A DNA stretch of 44,561 bases, taken from assembly GCF_001298105.1 (NCBI RefSeq), contig NZ_LGJH01000120.1, positions 1 to 44,561 on the forward strand. Reading direction: 5' to 3'. The notes under the pieces were generated by a model. The model made no database searches and had not been told where the DNA came from. It saw only the letters and a program-made list of their open reading frames with translations. Shown here one piece after another: positions 1 through 8,197 of the stretch. Positions within the stretch are counted from its first letter, which is position 1. Each line of letters begins with the position of its first letter. Position numbers and translations under genes: made by a program. The DNA is from Novosphingobium sp. ST904. Its GTDB lineage: Bacteria; Pseudomonadota; Alphaproteobacteria; Sphingomonadales; Sphingomonadaceae.

Positions 1-99
1 AGCATCTTGAACCTGCCGGGATACGGCAGCACATAACCCATACCCACCCGGGTCAATTCTCAATGGAAACCCCGGGTCACATCTCAGTGGCAATCAACA
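1..99. mobile_element. Terminal segment of an IS21-family insertion sequence
   Basis: Two near-identical repeats are visible, one starting near 48 (cccgggtcaattctcaatgg) and one near 71 (cccgggtcacatctcagtgg). Read from the outside on the minus strand the end begins TGTTGATTGCCACTGAGATG, the kind of TGT-starting end with internal repeats found in IS21-family elements. The outer end is placed at 99. The istA/istB genes would lie outside the window, so the family call rests on the repeats alone. The element marks the left edge of the island. Confidence 0.6.
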
Positions 100-157
100 C
101 GCAGCGCCCATAATCATATGCAAGGACCTCGCCGTAGGCCGAAAACTATAATTCGAG

Positions 158-343
158 CTAATTCAACCCCGTGTACTCCTTCGCGTCACTCTTTTTCTCC
201 TGTTCCATCACCTTAACATGCGCAATGTTATATCCCACAAACGTAATTGCCACGATGGCCAGAACGATACCGATCACCACTACCGCAGCGAGTCCTTTTC
301 GCTTTGCACTCGGCAGGTCGGATTTTTCGCGACGCGTATTCAT
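158..343 (-). CDS. Small single-pass membrane protein, unknown function
   Basis: A 61-residue protein with a basic, charged N-terminus (MNTRREKSDLPSAKRKG), one strong hydrophobic segment at about residues 18-40 rich in V, I and A, and a short charged C-terminus. The start at 343 is preferred over an upstream in-frame ATG at 445 because GGAGG lies about 4 bases before it; the longer form would also run through the hairpin at 399-428. It probably sits in the inner membrane with a short tail on each side. It follows two other minus-strand stress-type genes. No family was recognised. Confidence 0.6.
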   Translation of the reverse strand: MNTRREKSDLPSAKRKGLAAVVVIGIVLAIVAITFVGYNIAHVKVMEQEKKSDAKEYTGLN

Positions 344-398
344 GAGGCCTCCGTCTGATTGCATGCTGGGGTCGACCAATTCGCGATTGCGTCGGTCA

Positions 399-428
399 GG
401 CACAGCCCTTGCCAGCAAGGGCTGTGCC
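399..428 (-). terminator. Perfect 13-bp hairpin, possible terminator
   Basis: GGCACAGCCCTTG and its exact reverse complement are separated by a 4-base loop (CCAG). It lies just after the stop of the 442-663 gene and before the next minus-strand gene. There is no clear U-tract on either strand, so it may be an intrinsic terminator of weak type or an mRNA-end stabiliser. Confidence 0.5.
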
Positions 429-441
429 CGTTTGGAATTCG

Positions 442-663
442 TCAATCGCCCTTCGATCCAGAATTCGTATTGCCGCCTGACTTGAGTTCTTGATCGCCGA
501 GCTGGCCGCTGCCGTGATAACCCATTGTCGACTGGCCGCCGTGACCCATCAATGTGTTGGCGAAGTCTTTGCGCTCGGCATCAGACTTGCCGGTATGCGG
601 GTTTGGATAGGGAGCGCCCGCGTCACTGCCATCGCTGGCGCCCCAATCGCCTTGTGTATTCAC
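442..663 (-). CDS. Small hydrophilic Gly/Asn-rich protein, unknown function
   Basis: A 73-residue soluble protein rich in G, S, D and N, with no hydrophobic segment; it looks intrinsically disordered. It contains the stretch YPNPHTGKSDAERKDFANTL and then a Gly-rich tail with GHGGQSTMGYHGSGQ. The start is a GTG at 663 with a weak GGACGG upstream. It overlaps the 3' end of the hemerythrin gene in the listed frame; if that gene has a frameshift near 735, its corrected stop (TGA) would overlap this GTG start, implying translational coupling. The function is unknown; its position suggests a stress role. Confidence 0.5.
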   Translation of the reverse strand: MNTQGDWGASDGSDAGAPYPNPHTGKSDAERKDFANTLMGHGGQSTMGYHGSGQLGDQELKSGGNTNSGSKGD

Positions 664-1225
664 GCCGTCCGCGCGCCGGGTCGGCCGTCATGCGGCATGG
701 CTTGCAAGGCATGACCGGACGACAGCCCCAATCCGCATGCGTAGTGCTGCTATGGGTCTCATCGATCTGCAGCTTGGCCCCACTCTGATAGTGATCGAAT
801 TCCTCCATAAAGCGCTCGGACATTCGGGATTTTTCGTCCGGGGGAAGCTTGTCGCAGAGCGCTGGCAGCCACGTTCCCTCTTCCTGATACATGTGCTGTT
901 GCAGAGCTCCTTCAATGTGCCCCAGCTTTTCCTGAAATTCCTCGGACATCGGATCCAGTTTTTCCAGCTTGGCCAACTGGATTTTGGTCATCGAATGCTC
1001 TTCGTACGCCATAACGGCATGGGTCTTGCTCTCATATTCAGATATGTCGGGATAGAGCACAGCCTCCTCGGCCATCGAATGCGCAGTCAGCAACTGAGCC
1101 AGTTCCCGTACACCCCATCGCCGGTCTTGCGGGTTGTTAGCGTTCCTGACCTCCGTGATCAGCCTTTCTATCCGCTTATGGTGGTCGAGGATCGCTCCAA
1201 GCCAAGGTTCGGACGTCGCCTTCAC
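623..1225 (-). CDS. Hemerythrin/HHE-domain protein (3' end possibly frameshifted)
   Basis: The protein binds a non-haem di-iron centre and probably senses or handles oxygen, NO or iron in the cytoplasm. An HHE-type four-helix bundle is clear from residue 10 to about 155: DHHKRIERL, then HSMAEEAVLYP, EEHSMTKIQL and HMYQEEGTWLP supply the His and Glu ligands. The start used is GTG at 1225; upstream DNA is open in this frame through the 19-bp tandem repeat, so the start is uncertain. The last 45 residues in this frame look unnatural (Cys/Arg-rich) and overlap the next gene. A one-base shift near 735 would instead give an end reading QAMPHDGRPGARTA with its TGA overlapping the GTG start at 663. 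HHE proteins are known stress proteins in sphingomonads. Confidence 0.75.
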   Translation of the reverse strand: MKATSEPWLGAILDHHKRIERLITEVRNANNPQDRRWGVRELAQLLTAHSMAEEAVLYPDISEYESKTHAVMAYEEHSMTKIQLAKLEKLDPMSEEFQEKLGHIEGALQQHMYQEEGTWLPALCDKLPPDEKSRMSERFMEEFDHYQSGAKLQIDETHSSTTHADWGCRPVMPCKPCRMTADPARGRREYTRRLGRQRWQ

Positions 1226-1251
1226 TTCAGCGAGACGACGGGCTTCAGCGC

Positions 1252-1289
1252 GTGCGTGATCAGACGCGGCGTGCGTGATCAGACGCGGC
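1252..1289. repeat. Tandem repeat, 19 bp x 2
   Basis: The 19-base unit gtgcgtgatcagacgcggc occurs twice, head to tail and identical, directly upstream of the hemerythrin gene. Each unit carries TGATCA inside the imperfect palindrome GCGTGATCAGACGC. It could be a duplicated operator or a slippage product. Confidence 0.8.
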
Positions 1290-1698
1290 GGGCGTGACCG
1301 CGGCGGCTATCCTATCTATAAAAGACATCGAGCTTCTCCGTTACTCGGGCGGGCATCTACCGCGATGTACGAAGATCAGACGTAACGACCGCTTCCAGGC
1401 GGCGGCTGCCCTGCCGGTTCATGTAGGCCGAACATAGACCAATGGCGTTCGGTTCCAACCGACGGCAAGCCAATTGCAAGGACGAGACGCGCCGTTTCAT
1501 GCCTGAGCCAAGATTCAGAAGAAACGAGGATGTGTGCCATTGCCAGAATATGGTCGAGCCTGAAGATTGCGCCGCAAAAATACGCGGCACCGACAGCACT
1601 AAGGCAATTTATCTCTAGTCCGATACAGCCCGGCTTATTCCGGGCCGTATTTTCGCGAAATGTGGGAGCCCGACTCGGATGAAGCGCATTCTTGGGCT
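1290..1698. other. Intergenic region between divergent genes
   Basis: No convincing gene was found here. An 80-codon minus-strand ORF (1357-1599) has no recognisable features. The region holds an EcfG-like promoter at 1431-1456 that points to the hemerythrin side. Confidence 0.5.
1431..1456 (-). promoter_or_regulatory. Candidate EcfG (general stress sigma) promoter
   Basis: On the minus strand GGAAC (plus 1452-1456) is followed after 17 bases by TGTT (plus 1431-1434). The alphaproteobacterial EcfG consensus is GGAAC-N16/17-CGTT, so one -10 base differs. It would drive the hemerythrin gene about 200 bases downstream. Confidence 0.35.
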
Positions 1699-2037
1699 AT
1701 GACGAAATATCCTCAAAAACGGCGACTGGCTCTCGTCCTCGCGGAATCCACGGTTCAACGCCACTGGCAGGAGCGCGAGCTCGCGCGCGAGGGATATGAA
1801 GTTCGCTGCTTCCAGAAAGCGTGGGACGCTTTGGCGATGTTTGGCACCGAGATGCCCGACATCGGGATAATCGGCCAGGCGCAGGATACTGAGTGCCTTG
1901 AGTTATTGATCGAGGATCTCGAACGCTACGGCGTGCCGGTAACTGCAGTAGAACCTTTCCGAGACGCGATGCCTCCGGACAGGGCCGTGCTTTTCTCACG
2001 GACACGTGGCCGCGCACCGCAATGGCATCACGCTTGA
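1699..2037 (+). CDS. Small receiver-like protein (degenerate response regulator)
   Basis: About 112 residues from the ATG at 1699 (an earlier in-frame ATG exists at 1660; neither has a clear ribosome site). The beginning RRLALVLAESTVQRHWQERE, then YEVRCFQKAWDAL and PDIGIIGQ, follow the alternating beta/alpha plan of a CheY-like receiver domain. The expected phosphorylated Asp after the third strand is not obvious: PDIGIIG replaces the usual hydrophobic-D motif. It may be an inactive receiver or only a fold resemblance. It lies just before the iron-redox gene. Confidence 0.45.
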   Translation: MTKYPQKRRLALVLAESTVQRHWQERELAREGYEVRCFQKAWDALAMFGTEMPDIGIIGQAQDTECLELLIEDLERYGVPVTAVEPFRDAMPPDRAVLFSRTRGRAPQWHHA

Positions 2038-2110
2038 AGCCTATGGGGCGGCCAGCGGATTTTTACACCGCTGCCGCGACATTTCGATACGTTGTTTCAG
2101 AGGACTACCA

Positions 2111-3028
2111 ATGTTGGACTTCAGACCAGCCACCGCTCAAACCGAAACCGATTTGTACTTTTCTGACCAGTTCCAGCAGTCGCTTGCGACCTGGAATCGC
2201 AAGCGACTGGCACCCCAGTTTCCTGACGCGGATTGGATGCAATCGCTCAAAAATGACGCGCAGATGCAGATCATTGAGGGCGAATTCCTCGAGCACCTCC
2301 GCGGCTTGGTACAGGAGAGGGCAAGTCTCGCACCTACTGAGGCCGATGATTTTATCGACTGGTTTGAGGGGCTTAGCGATACCGGGCCGGGACAGAACGA
2401 TACGCTATTCCCGTGGTTGGCTGAACAAGCGTCCCGCGAAGACCTGCGATGGTTCTTTGAACAGGAAGCTGCCGGCGAAGCAGGTTTCGACGATCTCGTT
2501 GCCATGACTCAGATTAAGCTTCCGAACCAGGCAAAGCTCGAACTCGCCCGAAACTATTGGGACGAGATGGGCTGCGGAAATGCAAAGGGCATGCACGGTC
2601 CGATGCTGCAGATCGTCGCGGAGGCCCTGGACGTGGACCCAACGATCAAGTCGACCGTCCCGGAAAGCCTGGCGTTGGCCAACGCGATGACTGGGATGGC
2701 TTCCTCACGGCGATATGCGTGGCATTCCGTAGGTGCCCTTGGCGTAATCGAGCTCACCGCGCCCGGTCGCTCGGCCTTGGTAGCGAAAGGTCTGCGCCGT
2801 ATCGGCCTGTCTAACCGCCAGCGACGATATTTTGATTTGCATGCCGTCCTGGACGTCAAGCATAGCGAGACATGGAACCGTGAGGCTCTGCGCCCGCTGG
2901 TCGAAGAGGACGGCCGCCGGGCAACGGCGATCGCTGAAGGCGCCTTGATGCGGCTGCTTTGTGGTGAACGGTGCTTTGATCGCTACCGCGCTGAGCTTTG
3001 GGACAATGCGACAACCCTGGCGGCTTGA
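2111..3028 (+). CDS. Iron-containing redox enzyme, haem-oxygenase-like fold
   Basis: A 305-residue protein starting at MLDFRPATAQ, with AGAGGA about 9 bases upstream. It is mostly helical and Glu/His-containing; EGEFLEHLRGL, WFFEQEAAGE and the block ARNYWDEMGCGNAKGMHGPM match the pattern of iron-containing redox enzymes of the haem-oxygenase-like (TENA/PqqC-type) superfamily. These bind a non-haem di-iron centre; the substrate cannot be told from sequence. Candidate ligands are the E and H residues in EGEFLEH, FEQE and the late MHGPM and LDVKHSE segments. It sits among other stress and iron proteins. The family call is from memory of the pattern, not an alignment. Confidence 0.65.
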   Translation: MLDFRPATAQTETDLYFSDQFQQSLATWNRKRLAPQFPDADWMQSLKNDAQMQIIEGEFLEHLRGLVQERASLAPTEADDFIDWFEGLSDTGPGQNDTLFPWLAEQASREDLRWFFEQEAAGEAGFDDLVAMTQIKLPNQAKLELARNYWDEMGCGNAKGMHGPMLQIVAEALDVDPTIKSTVPESLALANAMTGMASSRRYAWHSVGALGVIELTAPGRSALVAKGLRRIGLSNRQRRYFDLHAVLDVKHSETWNREALRPLVEEDGRRATAIAEGALMRLLCGERCFDRYRAELWDNATTLAA

Positions 3029-3394
3029 ACGGCATATTCTAAAGCGATCGCCGTCGAAAGCCAGATGTCGACGAGCGCCGTGTTCGCATTCCGTCCGCCG
3101 CTAGCGCTCATCGCCGGGGGCGTACGGCACGGCCCGGGTGGAGCCTTTAGGTGGTCCGCCTTATCTCTGTGCATGATTGGGGGCGCCTCTGACGCTCATC
3201 CGGGCGGCTTTAGCGGCACTTGCCCTCGCTGTTCCCTTGACTTGCACGCTGATACGTCAGTAGGCGCGCCCGCTTTCGATGATATCGGCGGCGAGATCGC
3301 CCTAAAAATAGATGGGCCCAGCAAAGCTGCAAGATGGGCTTCCGCGCCCTTTCCGCGGCGGTTCACCCCGCAACGCAGATAGCTCTGGTCAAGA
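3029..3394. other. Intergenic region between convergent genes
   Basis: No supported gene, repeat or strong hairpin was seen. A 105-codon plus-strand ORF (3065-3382) has no recognisable domain and is taken as chance. Confidence 0.5.
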
Positions 3395-4534
3395 TCACGG
3401 CGCGAATCTGCTCTTCGGTATATGCGTGATGCGGCAGGCAAGATCGGCTTCGCCGGAGGCGACGACATAGTGATCTCCCCCGTCCGCGATCCCCGTGGTG
3501 AAGACTACATCGCGAACGTACATCTGATGTTCGAGTGGCCGGGTCAGCTCAGGATTAGCTTCCAGCAGCGGCGCGTCGTCGGTACGAAGCACGATGCTGG
3601 GATCGTCTGCGTCCAGGATCGACCAGTACGTCCGATAGATCCCGACGATCTCCTTTGGCTCTACGCCATGCCAGAGGGTCAGCCACCCGCCGGCTTCGAT
3701 GCCTCGCGTGAGTACCGGAGGGCTGCCGCCGCCCATTCGGGCAGTTGCGAGAGTAGCGGCATGCGGACGGATGCCAGGCCTGGCATGCGGTTTCCAGAAC
3801 AAGGCATCTGGCGAGTGGGCAAGATTGATCGAGGGGCCAGCACGCCATTCGCTGCCGGGTGGATAGGCGAAATAGAGATCGCCCAACGGCCGCGTCTGCG
3901 CCCAGTAATGGCCATCAATAAGCCCCTCAAAGATCAGCATATCCTTGTTCTGGTGGTCGAGCACGATATCCGCGAAGGTCCAGTCGAGCCCATTGTCGGA
4001 AGTGTAGAGCGTAGTCGAGTGGCGCTCTGGGCTGACCGAACATGTGGTCATCAGCCAGCGTTCGCCGACTTTGCTGATCCGCGCGTCCTCGACGCCGTAG
4101 CACTGTAGGCTGTTGCGCGGGCCGATCGCCCGGTCGTAATGGATCGCGACCCGTTCGGTGCCGTCCGGCGTGAGCTCGACCGGCAGAAGCCATGACAGGG
4201 AAGTCAGCGCCATGATCTTCCACCCCCCGCTGCGCAGCATGAACTTGCGAGGATCGGCAGTGTCGACATGCTCCAACGGCCATTCATCGAGCACGAACTG
4301 ACCACCATTCATATCCTCCCAGCGAATCGAATGAATGTGGTTATCGAAGACCGGCTCGCGGAGGGCCTCGGCCACTCGCACCATCATCAGCAGATTGCCG
4401 TTAGGCAGCCGCGTGAGGGCAGGGTTAAAGGCGCCCAGCACATAGGTCTCGGCATCGAGATGTCCCGCCAAAGGTGAGCGTCCCAGATCGATATCGTCCG
4501 GGACCAGAACGAGCTTGTCGATGTCGTACATCAT
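3395..4534 (-). CDS. Glycoside hydrolase family 130 protein (beta-mannoside phosphorylase/hydrolase-like)
   Basis: GH130 enzymes act on beta-mannosides, many by phosphorolysis giving mannose 1-phosphate. This 379-residue protein shows the five-bladed propeller pattern and the family's signature block YGVEDARI (about residues 145-152), which holds the catalytic Asp of the EDPR-like motif. Later blocks GGGSPPVLTRGIEAGGW and LTLWHGV also fit. Here EDAR replaces the more common EDPR, and without a structure-based alignment phosphorylase and hydrolase cannot be separated. No signal peptide is seen, so it is probably cytoplasmic. It is the last gene of a three-gene operon: its ATG overlaps the SDR stop (4531-4534). 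Confidence 0.8.
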   Translation of the reverse strand: MMYDIDKLVLVPDDIDLGRSPLAGHLDAETYVLGAFNPALTRLPNGNLLMMVRVAEALREPVFDNHIHSIRWEDMNGGQFVLDEWPLEHVDTADPRKFMLRSGGWKIMALTSLSWLLPVELTPDGTERVAIHYDRAIGPRNSLQCYGVEDARISKVGERWLMTTCSVSPERHSTTLYTSDNGLDWTFADIVLDHQNKDMLIFEGLIDGHYWAQTRPLGDLYFAYPPGSEWRAGPSINLAHSPDALFWKPHARPGIRPHAATLATARMGGGSPPVLTRGIEAGGWLTLWHGVEPKEIVGIYRTYWSILDADDPSIVLRTDDAPLLEANPELTRPLEHQMYVRDVVFTTGIADGGDHYVVASGEADLACRITHIPKSRFAP

Positions 4535-5289
4535 TCCTGCTCCTGAGCGCGGGGAGTGATGGTGAGCTGCTGGACCACCGTTCGACGGGGCTGTGTCAGC
4601 AGGTAATGGACGCCGACGGCAATGTCCTCGCCCCGCAACATCGTCTCTTGGATAATCATCTGCCGCTGCTTTTCAGCCGGTATGTCAGGGTATTGAATAT
4701 CCGCCCCCGTCTTGCCGGGTTCGACAAGAGCAACCCTGATGCCCTTGGGACCAAGCTCCCGGCGCAGCGCTTCTGAAAAACCCGCGATACCGGCCTTCAT
4801 GCCGGCGTAGACCGTCGATCCAGGCCCAAGCACGTGCGCTGACGTCGAACCGATCAGGACGATATCGCCCTTGTCGGCGAGCAGCGCCTGCGCTGCATGT
4901 GCGCTCAACAGATAGGCGGTGAAGTCGACCGCGACCGCATAGCGCACCTCCTCCGCCGTCATTTCGGACAATGACTGGGCCGGCACTGCGGCATTGATCA
5001 CGGCTATGTCAGGGCACCCGAGCGCATTGTTCGCCGCTTGGAAGAAGCGGTCGAGTTCCGCCGGCTCGGCGAGGTCGACAGCGATGCCATCCCCCTGCCC
5101 CACCTCGCGGATCCGCGCGAGCGCATCATCGAGATGTTCGGGCGTTCGCCCGCAGATGAAGACCTCTACCCCCTCGCTGGCGAGCAGAACGGCGATGGCG
5201 CGACCGATGCCGGTGGTACCGCCAGTAATGATTGCCTTTCGGCCCTGAAGCGGGCGATGTTCCGTATGCGCGTCCGAAACCCCGATCAT
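4531..5289 (-). CDS. SDR family NAD(P)-dependent oxidoreductase
   Basis: A 252-residue classical short-chain dehydrogenase. The nucleotide-binding motif TGGTTGIG is near residue 23, the structural NAA motif near 100, and the catalytic pair sits in YAGMK near 160, preceded by a Ser-rich GSTSAH block that supplies the catalytic Ser. It ends with VQQLTITPR, where classical SDRs close the fold. It overlaps its neighbours by ATGA at both ends (4531-4534 and 5286-5289), so the three genes are translated together. Context suggests oxidation or reduction of a sugar or sugar-derived carbonyl handled with the GH130 enzyme. The substrate is unknown. Confidence 0.85.
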   Translation of the reverse strand: MIGVSDAHTEHRPLQGRKAIITGGTTGIGRAIAVLLASEGVEVFICGRTPEHLDDALARIREVGQGDGIAVDLAEPAELDRFFQAANNALGCPDIAVINAAVPAQSLSEMTAEEVRYAVAVDFTAYLLSAHAAQALLADKGDIVLIGSTSAHVLGPGSTVYAGMKAGIAGFSEALRRELGPKGIRVALVEPGKTGADIQYPDIPAEKQRQMIIQETMLRGEDIAVGVHYLLTQPRRTVVQQLTITPRAQEQE

Positions 5290-7550
5290 GCGCCATGCTC
5301 CTCGTCGTTCCAGGTTATGGTCAGCCGGCCACGTGCCGGAACGTTAAAATCAATGCGGTCGGTGCCTTGGGGCGTTCCCCGCAGGACATCACCCCCGGCG
5401 CCGACCACTTGGACGCGCGGAACGGTCGCGCGTCTCTCACGAATGAAATTGAGTGCGGCCTGGCACGTCTCGCCCCCGTCGAGAACAATGCTGAGTGAAC
5501 GGTCGCCTATCCGCTCGGCTCCGCGGATGAAGTGGTCGCAGAAAATCTTGAACGGCGCCCCTTCGACGGTGTGGAAACTGAGGGTCGCAAACACCAGCGC
5601 AGCGCCTGCGCCGTATATCTCTTGCCCGACCTGCCCCGGACACTGTCCGTCGGGATAGAGATCCTCGAGGGGAAACGACAGCTTGCGGTCGATGTGGCCA
5701 TTGCGGTTTTCAGTGGCTAGGATGTCGGCGGGCAGCGCATCCGGGTAATAGTACCAGGCGCGGTCGAGCGCGTACTTGCAGTATTCCGCGACGAGCATAC
5801 GCACTGCGGGATCCAGGTCGGGCCCGCTGTCGTCGAGATAGGCGGCGAACGCCGTGAAGGCGTCGAAGCACTCGTAGATAGCCATGTAAGGAGCATCCTG
5901 CAGGCAGGTCGCCCCGAGGAAATTCTTGTAGTGGACTGCGTGCTCGAGCCGGCTTTCCCATATTTCGCAGTTGTGGAAGAAGCTGGCGAGATAGACATAG
6001 CTCTGCTCGGCGTAGACCACGTCGTTGGTGATGCGATAGAGCCGCATGCATGCTGCCGCACCCCAAGCCGTAAGGTTTGCCTGATAGTTCAGGTTGAAGC
6101 GCATCCCCATCGCGGCGTCGATCGCCCGCTTCGCTTCATCCAGGAACCGCGGATCGGCGGTCAGTTCGTGGGCCTGCAGCATGATCTGGGCATAGAGGCC
6201 GCCGACGTCGGTCTGGCCGCGATCGTCATTGGCTGTGGCGGTAATGACGGAAAAATCCGTCACATCGTACTGAATCGGCCACTTGTAGTCGAAATGCCGC
6301 GCGGCGGAGATGCCGAAATCGATGCATTCCAGGAACAGTTTTTCGGAGGGCTTGTCTCCCGCCAGAGCCATCCGCGCGAGGTTGAGCATGGGGTGGTACA
6401 GATACCAGCTGTCGACGGCGTTTGCGTCCTTGTCGTCGCCGACATTTGGCAAGTATCGGCGCAGCGCCTTGAGCTTCGGATCGTAAAAGCGGCGCAGACC
6501 GGCGCGCAGTTCGGCTTCCAGAGGATGGGCCTCACCGCTCCAGCGCCCCCAGTCGAAGACGGCGGCGAGCACCGACACCTGTACCATGGAATCCGGATAT
6601 TCGCTCGCCGTGTAGGGATGCACATAGCGATGCCCGTAGTGCCGGATCGTCGCTTCGGGAGCCTTGTCCAGATCGACAAGCGTTCGCTCTGCCCGTTCGA
6701 TCCAGTCCCGGTACTCTGTTTGGGGTAGCGCAATCAGCTTGTAGGCCTCGCCCAGCATTTGCAGGAACTGGCGGGCGGACTCGCGCTCGTGCGGCGGGGC
6801 GTGATGGCGAAACACCACGATCGCATCGGACAACGTGACTTCCACCCCGGCCTGCAGCGGCGCCGACGGCGGCGTGCCGGACTGCGCGGGCGTAGGCGGC
6901 AGGTAGCCCAGCTCGGGCCACAGCCCACCCACCGCTCCGTCCGGACTGGTCTTGGTTGCCCGATAATAGTCGTTCATCGCCGTGAGATTCTGGAAGTACA
7001 GAACGTTGCCGAAAGCGGGCTTGTCGATCCGAAAATAGAGGACGCCGCTGTTTAGCCCGCGCTGCGCCGCCTCGACATGGCCTTCGGCACCGAGCGGATC
7101 GTCGTCGCCATCAAGAGGATAGAGGTCGCGAGGCAGGAATGGGATCAACGTCGGCGTCGATGGCGTGAACTGCACCGTCACCCTGATGTGCTCGAGCGCT
7201 TCTCCCCCCGTTGTCACCATGATCCTATGTTGCCCAAGCACGCTGTCGAGGCGCAGGCGAACCGCCTCCTTCGCCCGGGCTTTTTCGCAGGTGCACTCGA
7301 ATGGCGCGCCCAAGTATGCCGCGCGTAGCGCGATGCCGCCTGCGCCCGGCCGCCGGACCATCACCCAAAGCGAGTCTCGCGACTTGAGGACCTCACCCAC
7401 CAGCTCGCCGAATTCGAACATGGCCACGCTTTTCCCTTCGCCATCGGCGAGGATTTGCCGAAGCGCCGGAACGTACGGACTGGCAGGACTGACCTGCTTC
7501 GCGATCGCGCCGCTTGAGGGAAGCCGCGTCTTTCTGGCGATGTTGGTCAT
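5286..7550 (-). CDS. Large (alpha/alpha)-toroid-like protein, putative carbohydrate-active enzyme
   Basis: A 754-residue protein with no signal peptide. About 200 N-terminal residues look beta-rich (a sandwich-like region), followed by a long helical region with repeated aromatic and acidic patches (VDSWYLYHPMLNLARMAL, TDVGGLYAQIMLQAHEL, YMAIYECFDAFTAFAAYL) typical of six-hairpin glycosidase folds. A beta-rich tail with VPARGRLTITW closes it. I do not recognise a named family and do not assign a reaction. As first gene of the operon with SDR and GH130 it probably works on an oligosaccharide or glycoconjugate. The start at 7550 is the only good ATG; the ribosome site (CGGGG) is weak. Confidence 0.75.
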   Translation of the reverse strand: MTNIARKTRLPSSGAIAKQVSPASPYVPALRQILADGEGKSVAMFEFGELVGEVLKSRDSLWVMVRRPGAGGIALRAAYLGAPFECTCEKARAKEAVRLRLDSVLGQHRIMVTTGGEALEHIRVTVQFTPSTPTLIPFLPRDLYPLDGDDDPLGAEGHVEAAQRGLNSGVLYFRIDKPAFGNVLYFQNLTAMNDYYRATKTSPDGAVGGLWPELGYLPPTPAQSGTPPSAPLQAGVEVTLSDAIVVFRHHAPPHERESARQFLQMLGEAYKLIALPQTEYRDWIERAERTLVDLDKAPEATIRHYGHRYVHPYTASEYPDSMVQVSVLAAVFDWGRWSGEAHPLEAELRAGLRRFYDPKLKALRRYLPNVGDDKDANAVDSWYLYHPMLNLARMALAGDKPSEKLFLECIDFGISAARHFDYKWPIQYDVTDFSVITATANDDRGQTDVGGLYAQIMLQAHELTADPRFLDEAKRAIDAAMGMRFNLNYQANLTAWGAAACMRLYRITNDVVYAEQSYVYLASFFHNCEIWESRLEHAVHYKNFLGATCLQDAPYMAIYECFDAFTAFAAYLDDSGPDLDPAVRMLVAEYCKYALDRAWYYYPDALPADILATENRNGHIDRKLSFPLEDLYPDGQCPGQVGQEIYGAGAALVFATLSFHTVEGAPFKIFCDHFIRGAERIGDRSLSIVLDGGETCQAALNFIRERRATVPRVQVVGAGGDVLRGTPQGTDRIDFNVPARGRLTITWNDEEHGA

Positions 7551-7836
7551 GAAGCTTCAATCCCCGAGGAACTGCCGATCCTGCCAGAGGATAACGATTG
7601 GACACCGGAGCCGTTCCGCTACGGTGGATATCGCTTCCGCTGCGATCAGCCAAGCAGCCACAATACCTGGACCAGCGTCTTGGACCGCCCGAGCTTAGGT
7701 CCGTTATAGCGTCAGAAACGGTCTGGAAACCTTTCAGGACCTGGGATTGATGGTACCGGTTGACTGCGGAGCTTCGGCACGTCGCGTCTTCCTCGTTCGA
7801 AGAAGCGAGCGGGTTGTGGAAAGAACGCAACATTCT
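7551..7836. other. Intergenic region between divergent genes
   Basis: No complete gene. On the plus strand an open frame with natural-looking codons ends near 7700 (it reads ELPILPEDNDWTPEPFRYGG, then further), but no start codon precedes it after an in-frame stop. It may be the remnant of a small gene. The EcfG-like promoter for the next gene begins at 7837. Confidence 0.4.
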
Positions 7837-7861
7837 GGAACGGAGCCTCGCCTGTGCTGTT
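7837..7861 (+). promoter_or_regulatory. Candidate EcfG (general stress sigma) promoter
   Basis: GGAAC at 7837-7841, 16-base spacer, TGTT at 7858-7861. It is close to the GGAAC-N16/17-CGTT consensus and lies about 30 bases before the start of a small stress-type gene. Confidence 0.5.
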
Positions 7862-7891
7862 GCGAGATCACATTCAGCAAGAGGTATGGCA

Positions 7892-8113
7892 ATGGACAAC
7901 GACAACAAACGCAGCCACCAGGATAAGGCGCATGGCGATGATAAGAACGAGGAAAGGCTCAATCCCGGCATGAACTCCGAGGGTGCCGGCGGGGCGGGGG
8001 CAGACCGGACCAAGCCGCGCGATGGCGGAGCGGCTGAGAAATTTCCACTCGACAGCACCGACCGCGAGCAAGCCGGTAACCAGAGAGATCCGAAGCATCG
8101 GAGCGAAGACTAA
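7892..8113 (+). CDS. Small hydrophilic stress-type protein, unknown function
   Basis: A 73-residue, highly charged protein (D, K, R, N, G) with no hydrophobic stretch, starting MDNDNKRSHQDK. An ATG at 7886 is in frame two codons earlier; the later one has better spacing (8 bases) from AAGAGG. The Gly-rich middle (GAGGAGADRTKPRDGG) and DP..SED end suggest a disordered, hydrophilin-like protein. An EcfG-like promoter sits just upstream, so a general-stress role is inferred. No family recognised. Confidence 0.6.
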   Translation: MDNDNKRSHQDKAHGDDKNEERLNPGMNSEGAGGAGADRTKPRDGGAAEKFPLDSTDREQAGNQRDPKHRSED

Positions 8114-8163
8114 CGGCGTGGTGCCCGCTGTGGAATTTTTTGTCGTCTTTCCTTGGAAAGGTG

Positions 8164-8191
8164 CTTGAAAGGATAGCGCGCTCGCCTAGCT
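8164..8191 (+). promoter_or_regulatory. Candidate RpoH (sigma-32) heat-shock promoter
   Basis: CTTGAAA at 8164-8170, 14-base spacer, CCTAGCT at 8185-8191. The -35 matches the RpoH consensus CTTGAAA exactly and the -10 fits CCYATNT partly. Transcription would begin near 8198, giving a leader of about 100 bases before hsp20. Confidence 0.65.
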
Positions 8192-8197
8192 AATCAG

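Noticed and set aside
3065..3382. 105-codon plus-strand ORF
   Set aside because: No ribosome site, no domain, Arg/Pro/Gly-rich as expected of chance frames in GC-rich DNA.
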